NCBI RefSeq assembly: GCF_003318255.1
Contig: NZ_QOCF01000014.1
Span: forward strand, 310,001 to 374,000
DNA from: Ruegeria sp. A3M17
GTDB lineage: Bacteria; Pseudomonadota; Alphaproteobacteria; Rhodobacterales; Rhodobacteraceae
Length of the DNA stretch: 64,000 bases
Reading direction: 5' to 3'
Translations under genes and position numbers: made by a program
The notes under the pieces: model-generated
What the model was told of the DNA's origin: nothing
The model's input: only the letters and a program-made list of their open reading frames with translations
The model's database searches: none
In this document: positions 1 to 8,368 of the stretch, piece by piece
Position numbering within the stretch: position 1 is the first letter of the stretch
Layout of the letters: each line of letters begins with the position of its first letter

Positions 1-442
1 CGAAGAACCCCTGAATCTGTGCTGCGTGCAGGTCCATGGTCAGGATCCGCTCGATCCCGGCACCGGTCAGCATGTTGGCCACCAGCTTGGCGCTGATCGG
101 CGTCCGTGCCTTGGTGCGGCGGTCCTGACGGGCATAGCCAAAGTAGGGGATCACGGCGGTGATACGCTGTGCGGAAGACCGACGCAGCGCGTCAGCGATA
201 ATCAGCAGCTCCATCAGGTTGTCATTCGCCGGGTTCGATGTCGGTTGGACAATGAACATGTCCTCGCCGCGCACGTTTTCGAACACTTCGACGAAAATCT
301 CGCCGTCATTGAAGCGCTCGACCCGCGCATCGACCAGATTTTGATCGACGCCGCGATACAGGCTCATGCGTCGCGAGATGGATTCGGCAAGAGGAAGGTT
401 GGCGTTCCCAGCGATAAGCTTGGGTTCGTTGAGTGTCGGCAT
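1..442 (-). CDS. prs: Ribose-phosphate pyrophosphokinase, N-terminal part (cut by window edge)
   Basis: Makes PRPP from ribose 5-phosphate and ATP in the cytosol, feeding purine, pyrimidine, histidine and NAD synthesis. The first 147 residues are present; the rest, including the PRPP-binding loop, lies beyond the left edge (family about 310-340 residues). Visible Prs hallmarks are [10 protein letters not shown] (about 44-53), the ATP-binding GYARQDR stretch (102-108) and the metal/PRPP segment [12 protein letters not shown] (136-147). The ATG at 442 gives the normal N-terminus, reading [13 protein letters not shown]. The gene is divergent from the isomerase gene at 550, so the 107-bp gap should carry both promoters. 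Identity is secure; the partial status comes only from the window cut. Confidence 0.95.
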   Translation of the reverse strand, partial: MPTLNEPKLIAGNANLPLAESISRRMSLYRGVDQNLVDARVERFNDGEIFVEVFENVRGEDMFIVQPTSNPANDNLMELLIIADALRRSSAQRITAVIPYFGYARQDRRTKARTPISAKLVANMLTGAGIERILTMDLHAAQIQGFF

Positions 443-549
443 CGGCTGAGGTCCCCGGGCAGCAATGGCAATGTGACAGATTCGTGATGTTGACACCGCT
501 TAGCACGGGTCTAACGTCCAGCAAAGATAACGCAGCGGAGAAAGTGCAG

Positions 550-1152
550 ATGACCCAGATTGACTACTATTTTGCGACACTCTCGCCCTATACCTACCTG
601 GCGGGTATGCGGTTGGAAGAGGTCGCGGCGAAACATGGCGCGACGATCAATTACAAACCGCTGGATATTGTCGCCCTGTTTGGGCGCACGGGGGGCACTC
701 CACCCAAGGACCGCCATATTTCGCGGATCGAATATCGGGCGCAGGAACTACAGCGACAGTCCAAGCAACTTGGGATGGAGTTCAATCTGCAACCCGCGCA
801 TTGGCCAACCAATGCGGCGCCATCGTCCTATGCGATCATCGCGGCGATCAAGGATGCGTCAGGCGATGTCGGAAAACTTGCGCATTCCTTCGTGCGGGCC
901 TGTTGGGCCGAGGAGAAAGACATCGCGCAGGATGATGTGATCCGCGATTGCCTGACGGAGGCCGGTTTTGATCCGGGGCTGGCGGATAGCGGCCTTCTGG
1001 TGGGCGCGGAAACTTATGCCGCCAATCTGGAAGAGGCCGTGGATCGCGGCGTATTTGGCGCGCCGTTTTACATCACCGAAGACGATCAGCGGTTCTGGGG
1101 GCAGGACCGGCTGGATGATCTGGACCGCCATTTGTCGGAACTGAAGGGGTGA
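550..1152 (+). CDS. 2-hydroxychromene-2-carboxylate isomerase family (DsbA-like/GST kappa fold) protein
   Basis: A 200-residue thioredoxin-fold protein of the HCCA isomerase/GST-kappa family, which uses glutathione-dependent isomerisation in aromatic degradation or acts as a thiol transferase. Visible are the N-terminal SPYTYL motif (residues 12-17, Ser12 in the active-site position), a cis-proline segment GAPFYI (170-175) and the C-terminal FWGQDRLDDL. The ATG at 550 follows a GGAGAAAG ribosome site and starts directly with the first beta strand; the open frame reaches back to 433, but that would overlap the prs start. The stop overlaps the next gene's GTG start, so the two are probably co-translated. 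No aromatic-degradation genes are near, so the substrate is unknown. Confidence 0.85.
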   Translation: MTQIDYYFATLSPYTYLAGMRLEEVAAKHGATINYKPLDIVALFGRTGGTPPKDRHISRIEYRAQELQRQSKQLGMEFNLQPAHWPTNAAPSSYAIIAAIKDASGDVGKLAHSFVRACWAEEKDIAQDDVIRDCLTEAGFDPGLADSGLLVGAETYAANLEEAVDRGVFGAPFYITEDDQRFWGQDRLDDLDRHLSELKG

Positions 1153-1961
1153 GGGACACCCCCCTGGCAGACAACATCTTTGTCAGAACGTTGGGGCAGG
1201 GCGCGCGCGAGGTGCTCGCCCTGCACTGCACAATCGCGCATTCCGGGGCGTGGTCGGGGCTGTCGGCGGAACTAGGGGGCGAAGCGTCATTTACGGCCCC
1301 CGACATGCCGTCCCATGGCCGCAGTGCAGATTGGGACGGGCACGGGGATTTCTTTGACCTAGTGACCCAACTGTCGGCCGCGCACCTGACCGAACCGATG
1401 GACGTGATCGGGCATTCCTTTGGCGGGATGCTTGCCCTTCGGCTGGCTGTCGAGTTTCCGGACCTGGTCCGCAGTGCTGTCCTGATCGAGCCTGTGTTCT
1501 TTGCGGTTGCGATTCAGGACACGCCCGAATTGGTGCGGCAACATGATGAAGAGGCGAAACCTGTCTCTGATGCGCTCGCGGCCGGAAATTTGGAGCAAGC
1601 CGCCCGTTTGTTCAACCGGATGTGGGGCGCGCAGGATGGCCCACGATGGCCCGAATTGCCAGAGCGAACCCGCGCGGGAATGATCCGCGGTATTCACGTT
1701 GTGCCCGCCGTTGATGACGCTTTGTTCCTTGATCAGAAGGGGATGTTGAAGCCAGGTGTTCTGGACCGCGCATCCATGCCGGTTCTGATCCTGAGCGGGT
1801 CTGAGACGCACCCCGTCATGCCCGCGATCGGAGAAGGTCTTGCCCGGCGGCTTCCCAATGCCAGAACGGGCGTTGTTTCGGGTGCTGACCACATGGTCCC
1901 AATCACTCACCCGGATCAGACGGCTGCCACCATTCGAAAGTTCTGGGGTGGTCTATCCTGA
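1149..1961 (+). CDS. Alpha/beta hydrolase
   Basis: A 270-residue alpha/beta-hydrolase. The nucleophile elbow is GHSFGG (Ser90), the oxyanion region is near LALHCTIAHSG (23-33), and the catalytic His is probably in SGADHMVPITHP near the C-terminus. The substrate cannot be told from sequence. Translation starts at a GTG that overlaps the preceding isomerase stop (GTGA), implying coupled translation. The frame ends 39 bp before the convergent threonine aldolase gene. No signal peptide is evident, so it is likely cytosolic. Esterase, lactonase and C-C hydrolase roles all remain open. Confidence 0.85.
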   Translation: MRDTPLADNIFVRTLGQGAREVLALHCTIAHSGAWSGLSAELGGEASFTAPDMPSHGRSADWDGHGDFFDLVTQLSAAHLTEPMDVIGHSFGGMLALRLAVEFPDLVRSAVLIEPVFFAVAIQDTPELVRQHDEEAKPVSDALAAGNLEQAARLFNRMWGAQDGPRWPELPERTRAGMIRGIHVVPAVDDALFLDQKGMLKPGVLDRASMPVLILSGSETHPVMPAIGEGLARRLPNARTGVVSGADHMVPITHPDQTAATIRKFWGGLS

Positions 1962-2000
1962 ACCATGTTGTGGACAGGATGACGCCCCAAATCCCTGAAC

Positions 2001-3035
2001 TCACAACAAGCCGATGAACCGGTCGATATCATTTGAGTTGATCGACCAGTCGCAGACCAGTCGACAGGCCAGGATCTCGTCGTCATCCGTACCATCCAGC
2101 TCTGCGCCCCATAGGTGATAAACTGCGCCCGCTTGGTGCAACTGCTTGTGCCGTGCGCGCGAAAACTGCGCAAAGATCATGTTGGCTTGCGGCTCATGCA
2201 GGAAGGTTGCGCCTTTGGCGCGTAGACCATCGGCCAGATGTGCGCAGTTAGCGTTGGCTTGTCGCGCCATCTGCAGCCACAGATCATCCTTCAGATATGC
2301 GGCCATCTGGGCGGACAAGTAACGATGCTTGGAGAACAGATGCGCACCACGCTTGCGCCGCAGTTCGAATTCCCAGGCCTTGGATTCGTCAAAGAAAACT
2401 ACCGCTTCGACACCCATCAACCCGTTCTTGGTGCCGCCAAAGCTGACCGCATCGACGCCCGCTTTCCACGTCATCTCAGCGGGCGAGCAATTGAGTGCGA
2501 CCAACGCGTTGGTAAACCGGGCACCATCCAGATGAACTGGCAGGTCGTATTCATTGGCGATACTGCACAGCGCCTGCAATTCGGCCAGTGAATAAACCGA
2601 GCCACGCTCTGTCACCTGAGTTATCGACACGGGCCCACGCTGGGGGCCGTGCACGCCACGTGTTTCTTCGGCCAAAATCGAGCGCCGCAGCGCTGCGGGC
2701 TCCATCTTGTCGCCGCCCGGCACCAATGTCAGCTTTGCGCCGCTATAGAACTCGGGCGCGTTGCATTCATCCTCGTGGATATGCGCGACGGGGGAACAGA
2801 ACACGGTTTCCCATGGGTTTGAGAGCGTCGCCAGAGCCAGCGAATTCGCGGCTGTCCCGGTAGCCACCAGGTAGACCGCCGCGCCCGGCGCTTCGAAGAT
2901 TCCGCGAATACGATCGCGCACTTCGTTCATCAGGGTGTCCGCGCCATAGGCCATTTGATAGCCCTGATTGGCTTCGTTCAATGCGGCCATGACCTGTGGG
3001 TGAACCGGACCGGAATTGTCAGAGGCGAAATACAT
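2001..3035 (-). CDS. ltaE: Low-specificity L-threonine aldolase (PLP enzyme)
   Basis: Fold-type I PLP enzyme cleaving L-threonine or allo-threonine to glycine and acetaldehyde (344 residues, normal family length). The N-terminus MYFASDNSGP is typical of bacterial aldolases. HLDGAR (168-173) supplies the Asp that contacts the PLP pyridine nitrogen, and SFGGTKNG contains the Schiff-base Lys203. The ATG at 3035 abuts the stop of the upstream cysteine-cluster gene (1-nt overlap), so it is probably the last gene of a ribF-ycgN-ltaE transcript. A related beta-eliminating lyase is possible, but the motifs fit threonine aldolase well. Confidence 0.92.
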   Translation of the reverse strand: MYFASDNSGPVHPQVMAALNEANQGYQMAYGADTLMNEVRDRIRGIFEAPGAAVYLVATGTAANSLALATLSNPWETVFCSPVAHIHEDECNAPEFYSGAKLTLVPGGDKMEPAALRRSILAEETRGVHGPQRGPVSITQVTERGSVYSLAELQALCSIANEYDLPVHLDGARFTNALVALNCSPAEMTWKAGVDAVSFGGTKNGLMGVEAVVFFDESKAWEFELRRKRGAHLFSKHRYLSAQMAAYLKDDLWLQMARQANANCAHLADGLRAKGATFLHEPQANMIFAQFSRARHKQLHQAGAVYHLWGAELDGTDDDEILACRLVCDWSINSNDIDRFIGLL

Positions 3036-3508
3036 CAGCTGGGTTCCTCAATGATATAGTCTTCCCACTCTTCCAAGGGGGTTTCGAATTCGGACACTGT
3101 GCGCCCCTGAACTGACATGCCGGCGGCGTGCACGCTGTCCGGTGTACCTGATATCAGGGGATGCCAGTCATAAAGTGGTTTCCCTTCCCACAGCAGCCGA
3201 TAGGCGCAGGTCTGGGGCAGCCAATAGGCGTGATCGTCGATGTTGTTGGGCGTCATCACGATACATTCCGGGACGAATTGATGGCGGATGTCGTATTGCG
3301 TGCAGCGGCAGGTCTCATCGTCCAGCAGACGGCAGGCGACGCAGGTCAGGGCAACCTCGCCGGTGTCCTCATCCTCAAGCTTGTTAAGGCAGCATTTGCC
3401 GCAGCCGTCGCACAAGGCTTCCCATTCGCGCTGGTTCATCTTGGTTAGCGGTTTGCGTTCCCAGAACCGTGGGCCAAGGCCTTTGCGGTCGATCGGATCG
3501 GTGGTCAT
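3035..3508 (-). CDS. YcgN/UPF0260 cysteine-cluster protein
   Basis: A 157-residue cytosolic protein of the YcgN/YkgJ zinc- or iron-binding cysteine-cluster family. Cysteines lie at 33, 36, 39 and 40 (CDGCGKCC), 56 and 59 (CVAC), and 67 and 69 (CRC), the spacing expected for a bound metal or Fe-S cluster. The conserved LPQTCAYRLLWEGKPLYDWHPL segment (split here as LPQTCAYRLL and WHPL) follows. The biochemical role of the family is not established. It overlaps ribF upstream (ATGA) and ltaE downstream by a few bases, so the three genes look like one operon. Confidence 0.85.
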   Translation of the reverse strand: MTTDPIDRKGLGPRFWERKPLTKMNQREWEALCDGCGKCCLNKLEDEDTGEVALTCVACRLLDDETCRCTQYDIRHQFVPECIVMTPNNIDDHAYWLPQTCAYRLLWEGKPLYDWHPLISGTPDSVHAAGMSVQGRTVSEFETPLEEWEDYIIEEPS

Positions 3509-4437
3509 AGCGCGGCCAGCAGGATGCGCGCCTTGTCACAATCGGCATCCATCTGCGCGATCAGGGCATCCAGCCCGTCAAACTTCATCTCGGGGCGCAG
3601 GTATTCAACCAGGCCGACGGACAGGGTCGAACCGTACAGATCGCCTGAGAAATCGAACAGGAAGGTCTCGATATTCGGAACCTCTCCGTTGAACATAGGC
3701 CGTACGCCGACAGAGGATGCGCCGTGATAGCTGCCCTGATGAGGTCCGTCGAGCACATCGACCAGCACCGCATAGACGCCAAACTTTGGTGGGTGCAACC
3801 CTTCGATGGACATATTCGCGGTAGGGAACCCAAGCTCGCGCCCGCGTTGTTCACCGCCGATCACTTCGCCCTCGACGCGGTGCCAATGGCCCAGCATTGC
3901 CGCGGCGTCGCGGGGGCGGCCATCGGTCAGCGCGGTGCGGATCCCGGTCGAGGATACCACATCGTCAGACCGTTCCATCAGCGGTGCAATGGTAACGCCA
4001 AACCCCATCTCTTGCCCGAACCGGGCCATGTCTTCGGCGGTGCCACTGCGCCCTTTGCCGAAACAGAAATCCGCGCCGACCACCACGTGTGACAGGCCAA
4101 GGCCGTCACAAATCACGTTTCGGGCAAATTCTTCCGGAGTCAGCCCCGCAAGCGCCGCGTTGAACGGCAACTCGTATAGTTTTTGCACGCCCAGCTTTTC
4201 CAGCCTATGCGCACGCGCGTTCCCACGCATCAGACGAAAGGGTGGGGCGTCGGGCGCAAAATACTCGCGCGGATGTGGCTCGAACGTCAGCACACCCAAT
4301 GGTGCGCCGGGGGCCACATTGCAGGCCAACTCAATCACCGACTGATGGCCCACATGCACGCCATCAAAGTTCCCGATTGCCACACTGGCACCGCGGTCTT
4401 CTGGCTCGACAAACTGGAAATCACGGATGATCTGCAT
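3505..4437 (-). CDS. ribF: Bifunctional riboflavin kinase / FAD synthetase
   Basis: Converts riboflavin to FMN and then FAD in the cytosol (310 residues). The N-terminal nucleotidyltransferase domain shows GNFDGVHVGH (about 22-31), TFEPHPREYF and SSTGIR. The C-terminal riboflavin kinase domain (about 183-305) shows GRELGFPTAN and the metal/ATP loop. The ATG at 4437 gives the expected short lead strand. It overlaps the following cysteine-cluster gene by 4 nt. A hairpin terminator at 4553-4580 separates it from the MaoC gene, so its promoter should be in 4438-4552. Essential flavin metabolism; identity is clear. Confidence 0.96.
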   Translation of the reverse strand: MQIIRDFQFVEPEDRGASVAIGNFDGVHVGHQSVIELACNVAPGAPLGVLTFEPHPREYFAPDAPPFRLMRGNARAHRLEKLGVQKLYELPFNAALAGLTPEEFARNVICDGLGLSHVVVGADFCFGKGRSGTAEDMARFGQEMGFGVTIAPLMERSDDVVSSTGIRTALTDGRPRDAAAMLGHWHRVEGEVIGGEQRGRELGFPTANMSIEGLHPPKFGVYAVLVDVLDGPHQGSYHGASSVGVRPMFNGEVPNIETFLFDFSGDLYGSTLSVGLVEYLRPEMKFDGLDALIAQMDADCDKARILLAAL

Positions 4438-4552
4438 GCAGCTTGCCTAGCGGGACTGGAGACCGGGTTCAAGCACCTGATTGGTACAAATGCCTGGCAG
4501 TGCAGGCAGGGATATCAATCTGCGCCAATAAGATTGCTGGTCGAAGGTTGCG

Positions 4553-4580
4553 CAAAAAAAAAGGCGCCGTATCCGGCGCC
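4553..4580 (-). terminator. Rho-independent terminator of the MaoC gene
   Basis: Read on the minus strand, a GGCGCCG/CGGCGCC 7-bp stem (4563-4569 with 4574-4580, loop TATC) is followed by a run of nine T (4554-4562). It lies 28 bp after the MaoC stop and insulates it from ribF. Confidence 0.9.
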
Positions 4581-4607
4581 CTTCGTCTGTGTTGGGGCCC
4601 TGTTGCC

Positions 4608-5051
4608 TTAGTCGAACTTGCGCGAAGGGGCCAAAACCATGGCTTCACCCACCAGCACCTTTTTGCCATCGACTGCACAGTGACAATCCAGCTTCACGCG
4701 ACGCTTGGCAAAGTCGATGTCGATCACCTTGACCTCGGCATAGACCATATCGCCGGGGCGCACCGGAGCCAGGAATTTGAGAGACTGACCCATATAGACC
4801 GTGCCGTGGCCCGGCAGCTGCTCGCCGATCACGGCCGAGATCAGGCCCGCCGTCAACATGCCGTGGGCGATACGACCTTCGAAGATCGTGTCGCGGGCAT
4901 AGTCGTCGTCCAGGTGAACGGGGTTTCGGTCCGTTGAAACCTGCGCGAACATCTCGATATCTTCGTCCGTCACCACTTTGCGGAGGTGGCGGCTCATGCC
5001 CATCTCGATGTCTTCAATACAGATCGTGCCGCGTGGAAGATTATCCAACAT
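4608..5051 (-). CDS. MaoC-family (R)-hydratase-like protein
   Basis: A 147-residue single hot-dog-fold protein of the MaoC/(R)-specific enoyl-CoA hydratase family. The hydratase motif is intact: DRNPVH with Asp41 and His46, followed by GRIAHGML (59-66). The likely reaction is hydration of trans-2-enoyl-CoA to (R)-3-hydroxyacyl-CoA, linking beta-oxidation to PHA or lipid pathways. The ATG at 5051 has a GAGGGC ribosome site directly upstream; an in-frame start at 5087 would add 12 unconserved residues and is less likely. It ends at a strong terminator. The neighbours do not specify the substrate. Confidence 0.88.
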   Translation of the reverse strand: MLDNLPRGTICIEDIEMGMSRHLRKVVTDEDIEMFAQVSTDRNPVHLDDDYARDTIFEGRIAHGMLTAGLISAVIGEQLPGHGTVYMGQSLKFLAPVRPGDMVYAEVKVIDIDFAKRRVKLDCHCAVDGKKVLVGEAMVLAPSRKFD

Positions 5052-5151
5052 GTCGCCCTCACTCGAGTTCAATGGGAAACAAAACATCTCAAGTCGCCCC
5101 GGTTTGGCAACTTTATTACTTCGCAGCTGCAGAAAATCAAGTCTTTTCTGA

Positions 5152-6027
5152 CTATCTCAATCGACCGATTGTGTAGGTCGGATTGATGTTTTCCTTTGCA
5201 ATATAATCACTTAAGGAGTCATGGTGCGGATGATGCTCAGTTTTTGTTTCCGCTGCGGCCAAGCCACCCGAGATGAACAGAGAATCAATCCCTTCGCCCA
5301 TGCCGCCCAGAATGTCCGTATGCGGGCCGTCGCCGATCACCAGAATGTCGCCATCCGGGACGTCGTGACCCAGTTCCTGCAGCCTGCGCCGCGCTAGATC
5401 ATAGATCGGCGGGTGGGGCTTTCCGAAATACAGGCTCTCGCCTCCCATCTCGGTATACAGTTTTGCCAACGCCCCGGCGCACCATTCGCGTATCTCGCCC
5501 CGGTCAACAACGATGTCGGGGTTGGCGCAGAGCAGCTTCATGCCTTTCTGCTTTGCATAGAGGAAATCGGCGCGATTGACCGCCGGATCCGCCATTGGGT
5601 CGAACGGCCCGCAGCAGACGATGCCTTCGGCCTCATCCAGCGGGACACGTTCGATGTGGATCGGGTGGTGCAGCAGTTTCAGCGGCTCAAAGAAACCTGC
5701 GTCGCGTTCCCATTCCCCCATGAAGTAGACTTTCTCCCCGACTGCACCGCGGAACATGGCGGACCGCGCCGAGTCCCCGCTGGTGGCGATGGTGTCATAG
5801 GCATCTGCGGGGACATTGAACTGCCCAAGCTGCTCAGCCACGCCAGCACGCGGTTTGGGTGAGTTGGTGACCAGCACAACGATCCCGCCTTGCGCCCGGT
5901 AGTTTTGCAAGGCTGCGACCGCCTCGGGATAGGCAGTAATGCCGTTGTGAACGCATCCCCACAGGTCAACGAACAGTGCCTTGTAGCGGCCTGAAATCTC
6001 GGAAAGCGTGTGGATGATCTGGGTCAT
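5152..6027 (-). CDS. HAD-superfamily class IIA (NagD-like, TIGR01459-type) protein
   Basis: A 291-residue HAD-IIA protein. Motif I reads FVDLWG (Asp21), motif II is VTNSPKP, and motif IV is GDGPHTDILG near residue 240. The second Asp of the usual DxD phosphatase motif is Trp23. DxWG is what I remember of this alphaproteobacterial subfamily, so acid/base catalysis may differ from true phosphatases. The start ATG at 6027 is the first in frame and leads straight into the first strand. It is followed 100 bp later by the MaoC gene on the same strand. The natural substrate is unknown; sugar- or nucleotide-phosphatase annotations would be guesses. Confidence 0.85.
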   Translation of the reverse strand: MTQIIHTLSEISGRYKALFVDLWGCVHNGITAYPEAVAALQNYRAQGGIVVLVTNSPKPRAGVAEQLGQFNVPADAYDTIATSGDSARSAMFRGAVGEKVYFMGEWERDAGFFEPLKLLHHPIHIERVPLDEAEGIVCCGPFDPMADPAVNRADFLYAKQKGMKLLCANPDIVVDRGEIREWCAGALAKLYTEMGGESLYFGKPHPPIYDLARRRLQELGHDVPDGDILVIGDGPHTDILGGMGEGIDSLFISGGLAAAETKTEHHPHHDSLSDYIAKENINPTYTIGRLR

Positions 6028-6136
6028 GGGAGCCTCGGGATCTGAAATTCTGAGTTGTGACAGCTATGGCAAAGCTTTCACCTCTTGGCCATCCCGCAAT
6101 ACCAATTGCGGGTCGAACACGGTGTGTCTGATCGTG

Positions 6137-7207
6137 TCATTCGACGATTTCTTCGACATCGGGCGCTTGTTGGACGTTTTCGGTGCCCAATATGATCTGT
6201 GCGCCGATCCTGTTCTGGAAACGCACTACGACCAGATAACCCGGCCCCAGTTCTTTCTGAAGTACGTCGACCAAAGGCGTGTCACGCAGGGTCTCGGGCA
6301 GCAAACCGGCGATCGAGGATACTTTGTAAGCGGCTTCAATCGGAAGGTCCACGATCAGCCAAATATCGGCGTGTTTGCGTTTGGCATTCACGTCCACGCG
6401 GATGATCTCGACCGACACCGGATCGGCCCAGTCCCGGATCGTTTGCGCCAACTGCGCTTCGGTCCGGGTTTCGAGGTAACGGTTATAGGTCGACTTTCCC
6501 AGTTGAAGGACAACGAAGGCCAGGAATGCCAGTGTCACCACCACGCTTGCGGTGAAGTTCAGCTTGCGCCGACCCTTGCTGAAAACCACCGCGCGTGCCG
6601 CGTATACGATATAGACCGCGCAGGCCGACAGGATGATCGCGCCAAGGTTGGTGGCAAACAGCAGGCCAGCCTCATAGGCCTCGGCGGGCTCGTCGAAATA
6701 CAGCAACACACCCGAAGCAGACAGGGGCGGCACCAATGACACGCCGATGGCTGCACCGGGAAGCAAGCTGACCTCAGACCGGTTGATCTGTACATAAGCA
6801 GCGGCCACCCCGGCGGCCAGTGCAACGATCAGATCCTCGGTGCCCGGATCCGTTCTGGCCATAACCTGATCGGGGATCAGAATGCCGCGCGGGACGTCTG
6901 CGACATAGACAAGAAGCCACGCCAGTAAGACGCTGATCACTGCGGCGCCGCAGACAATCAAAGCCAGTTTGAACGCGCGACCCAGCCATCCCATCACCAT
7001 CGCCGCCGCAACCCCAAGGATTGGGGTCATCAATGGCGCAACAAGCATTGCGGCAATGACCACCGCACCGGAATCTCGCAGCATGCCCATCGTGGCAATC
7101 ACCACGGATAAGGTCAGAAGCATGGCAAACCGCCGCCAATAGGCAGGTTTGTCCTTGCCCTCAAATCTCAGGATGTCGCGTGTGGTGCTGAACTTGCGGG
7201 AACTCAT
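6137..7207 (-). CDS. DUF389 integral membrane protein
   Basis: A 356-residue DUF389 (TIGR00341-type) membrane protein. About six hydrophobic helices occupy residues 20-230, with glycine-rich DSGAVVIAAMLVAPLMTPIL and PGAAIGVSLVPPLSASGVLL segments that are the family signature. A cytosolic or periplasmic C-terminal domain of about 110 residues follows. No transport or signalling role is established for this family. The ATG at 7207 is chosen; the frame continues to a TTG at 7225. A single gene, with ppaC upstream behind its own terminator. Confidence 0.82.
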   Translation of the reverse strand: MSSRKFSTTRDILRFEGKDKPAYWRRFAMLLTLSVVIATMGMLRDSGAVVIAAMLVAPLMTPILGVAAAMVMGWLGRAFKLALIVCGAAVISVLLAWLLVYVADVPRGILIPDQVMARTDPGTEDLIVALAAGVAAAYVQINRSEVSLLPGAAIGVSLVPPLSASGVLLYFDEPAEAYEAGLLFATNLGAIILSACAVYIVYAARAVVFSKGRRKLNFTASVVVTLAFLAFVVLQLGKSTYNRYLETRTEAQLAQTIRDWADPVSVEIIRVDVNAKRKHADIWLIVDLPIEAAYKVSSIAGLLPETLRDTPLVDVLQKELGPGYLVVVRFQNRIGAQIILGTENVQQAPDVEEIVE

Positions 7208-7292
7208 GAACGTTGTCTGACCCAATTCGCTGTCTGGCTATTGATGTCAGACTACCAACGGATGCCATTCGCGCAAAACATTAGTAGCAAAG

Positions 7293-7317
7293 AAAAAAGG
7301 CGCCCGGGTGGGGCGCC
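7293..7317 (-). terminator. Rho-independent terminator of ppaC
   Basis: On the minus strand GGCGCCC pairs with GGGCGCC (7299-7305 with 7311-7317), followed by six T and a T-rich tail. It starts 24 bp after the ppaC stop. Confidence 0.88.
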
Positions 7318-7341
7318 TTTCGGTTGGGATGTTTGTCAGCG

Positions 7342-8262
7342 TCAAACCTTGAGGTTCGGGATGATCTGCTTTTTGCGGCTCATGATGCCGGGCAGGACCA
7401 CGGCATCGCCGTCCACGCTTGCGCCAAAGCTCTTTTCTGCGACACCTTTGACCAGATCGTTGGGCACCAGCAGAGTGGCCTCTTCGTTCAGGATATCGAC
7501 CACGAACAGCAGAACCTGATCAACGCCGTCTTCCTTGGCTACGTCAGCCATCGAACCCGCCAGGCTGGCCTTGCGGTCCAGAACGACGCCCGGTGCAGTG
7601 GTTTCCAGAACTGAAACGCGGAACTTGGTGCCGTCGACCTCATATTCCTTGCTGTCCATGCGGATCAGTTCGGCGTCTGAGAAAGACGATACATCCGATT
7701 TGGCCGCGAACATTTCGGCGGCATAGGTCGGGACGTCCAGTCCCAGATCAGCGGCCAGTTTCTCGGCCACTGCGCGGTCATGTGCGGTGGTGGTGGGAGA
7801 GCGGAATTCCAGCGTATCCGAAAGGATGCAGGTCAGCGCCGCGGCCTTGATGGCGTCAGGCATCTTGGCGGCGTCGTCACCGATCAGGTCCATCATGATG
7901 GTCGCCGTGCAGGCCAGCGGGCGCACGGTGATGTCGATCGGGCCTTTGGTTTCCAGTCCACCAACCAGCTTGTGGTGGTCGATGATTGCGCGAATGTCGG
8001 CGCTGTTTACGCTGGCTGGCAGCTCGGCCGGGTTGTTGGTGTCCACGATGACAACCGGCGCGCCCTCGGCCACGTCCTCGATGATGCGTGGCTTGGGCAG
8101 GTCCCAGCGCTGCAGTAGGAATGCCGCTTCGGTGTTGGGTTCGCCCAGCAGAACGGGTTCAGCCTGTTCGCCTTTGATTTCGTTCAGGTACCATGACCAC
8201 AGGATAGGTGAGCCTGTGGAGTCGGTGTCGGGGGATTTATGTCCAAATACGAGCGTTGTCAT
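7342..8262 (-). CDS. ppaC: Manganese-dependent inorganic pyrophosphatase (family II, DHH)
   Basis: Hydrolyses pyrophosphate in the cytosol to pull biosynthetic reactions forward (306 residues, usual length). Metal ligands are visible in GHKSPDTDS (His8, Asp12, Asp14), VDTNNP and the DHHK motif. The C-terminal DHHA2 domain ends with the SRKKQIIP substrate-binding signature. Family II enzymes replace the common PpaA type in some alphaproteobacteria; whether a family I enzyme also exists cannot be told here. The ATG at 8262 immediately precedes the first strand. It is bounded by its own terminator and is probably monocistronic. Confidence 0.95.
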   Translation of the reverse strand: MTTLVFGHKSPDTDSTGSPILWSWYLNEIKGEQAEPVLLGEPNTEAAFLLQRWDLPKPRIIEDVAEGAPVVIVDTNNPAELPASVNSADIRAIIDHHKLVGGLETKGPIDITVRPLACTATIMMDLIGDDAAKMPDAIKAAALTCILSDTLEFRSPTTTAHDRAVAEKLAADLGLDVPTYAAEMFAAKSDVSSFSDAELIRMDSKEYEVDGTKFRVSVLETTAPGVVLDRKASLAGSMADVAKEDGVDQVLLFVVDILNEEATLLVPNDLVKGVAEKSFGASVDGDAVVLPGIMSRKKQIIPNLKV

Positions 8263-8368
8263 GTCAGCGTCCTGAGGATGATCATTTTGCGCGCCTTATA
8301 GGGCGGTCCGCCGGGGTTGTCACCCGACAGTGTTTACGCTGCGACGGTTGGTCTGAAATCGAGGTGGG

